A stretch of DNA of 64,000 nt. It comes from Epiperipatus broadwayi. Taxonomy: Eukaryota > Onychophora > Udeonychophora > Euonychophora > Peripatidae. Location: assembly GCA_028023455.1 (NCBI GenBank), contig JAQFVV010000253.1:1428045-1492044 (forward strand). The letters run 5' to 3'. A program made the translations under genes and the position numbers. The notes beneath the pieces were generated by a model. That model did not search any database. It saw only the letters and a program-made list of their open reading frames with translations, and was not told where the DNA came from. Shown here in pieces: positions 63,261-64,000 of the stretch (the first letter of the stretch is position 1; each line of letters opens with the position of its first letter).

Positions 63261-64000
63261 ACAAGTAAAAAAGTGGTAAACATTTCAAAAAAGGCATATT
63301 GCTTTTTTTTATTAATTTTTTTTTGTCAAAAATTTTATTTTTATTTTAAATTTATTATTAATATAATTTTGTTATCTGTTTTAATAACTTAATTAAGGGT
63401 GTTTTTATTTTTTTTTTTTTTTTTTTTTAATAATAATATTTTTTTTTTTTTGAAAAATCTGTTAAACATTACTTCAGTTTTTGTGGTATTTATCTTTAAT
63501 TGTTTTCATCTGATTTCTTGAAACTCTGAAGCATTATTTGCAAAAGCAACCACATCTAGATGACTTAAATAATCTCAATTTATTTTAACTCTCTTAGCTT
63601 ACCATTTTAATCCTCAAAATACTTATCAAACTGCTGTAAAAAATTTTGGAAATATGCAATTATCATGACATACACTTTTTTCACTGTTAATCTTAATATG
63701 ACCATGTAATCTAATCATTGCTGTTGTATTTTGATAAATGTAATTCAAAGAATATGTCAATATCCCATTTCTTCATTTTGAAGATCTAACACTTTAATCA
63801 TGCTTTTTTATAATATATAAATCCAAGGCATAATAGCAACTACTATTGGTCCTTTATATACCCCCTCTCAATAGTTGCATATGATCTACTGAGCTAAAAT
63901 CACTTTTAAATCCAGCTTGTTCTTTTGGTTGTTAAAACACACATATGGAAAAACATTTATAATTACAAAATATGAAGGTTTTTACCTGCTTAAATTTGAC

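Noticed and set aside
1-64000. Bacterial-type systems such as CRISPR arrays or operons
   Set aside because: Spliced genes, U7-type histone processing signals and animal transposons show nuclear animal DNA. I saw no regular short-spaced repeat array.

Overview
The window is nuclear DNA from an animal with a large, AT-rich, repeat-filled genome (GC looks like roughly 25-30 % by eye). It has spliced genes with GT-AG introns of up to about 9 kb, and dense transposable elements of nearly every class. The protein sequences fit an arthropod, possibly a chelicerate, but without a database search that is only an impression.

Three host genes are supported, and two act in the DNA-damage response. (1) CHEK1 (checkpoint kinase CHK1), plus strand: seven exons between 6456 and 36112 cover the end of the kinase domain from the DFG region, the SQ-rich linker and the C-terminal KA1 domain. 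The 5' exons lie before the window. (2) A histone H2A.X gene, minus strand, 48805-49224: intronless, ending in SQEY, and followed by a canonical histone mRNA stem-loop. (3) DPAGT1 (the first enzyme of N-glycan assembly), plus strand: exons 1 and 2 at 49563-49753 and 54234-54351; the rest lies beyond the window. H2A.X and DPAGT1 are divergent and share a 338-bp promoter region with two CCAAT boxes, a TCACGTGAC motif and an E2F-like site. From memory, human H2AX and DPAGT1 are also neighbours on 11q23.3, and CHEK1 lies on 11q24, so the linkage may be ancient.

Layout: 1-6455, upstream CHEK1 intron with LINE debris between ribozyme-like inverted repeats. 6456-36112, CHEK1 exons whose introns hold MITE-like elements, a 2.2-kb solo LTR nested in a MITE, SINEs, a 2.1-kb repeat present in two copies, and a Penelope-like element (PLE) with RT and GIY-YIG domains. 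36.5-48.7 kb, intergenic, with several LINE remnants, inverted SINE-like repeats and tandem repeats. 49.2-49.6 kb, the bidirectional promoter. 49.75-54.2 kb, DPAGT1 intron 1 with a hAT/Charlie-like remnant and a complete-ended mariner. 54.4-64 kb, DPAGT1 intron 2 with a decayed Ty3/gypsy element carrying both LTRs and a SINE in its integrase, then a long hairpin, a minisatellite and LINE debris.

The most unusual signal is a set of hammerhead-ribozyme-like cores (CTGANGA, a short hairpin, then GAAAC) at about ten places. One lies at the 3' end of the PLE in the PLE's orientation; others sit inside long palindromes. Hammerhead ribozymes are known from Penelope-like elements, so these probably mark PLE termini and non-autonomous relatives. 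A second family shares the core but has a different downstream sequence. I could not align, fold or search anything by computer; repeat boundaries come from reading by eye.
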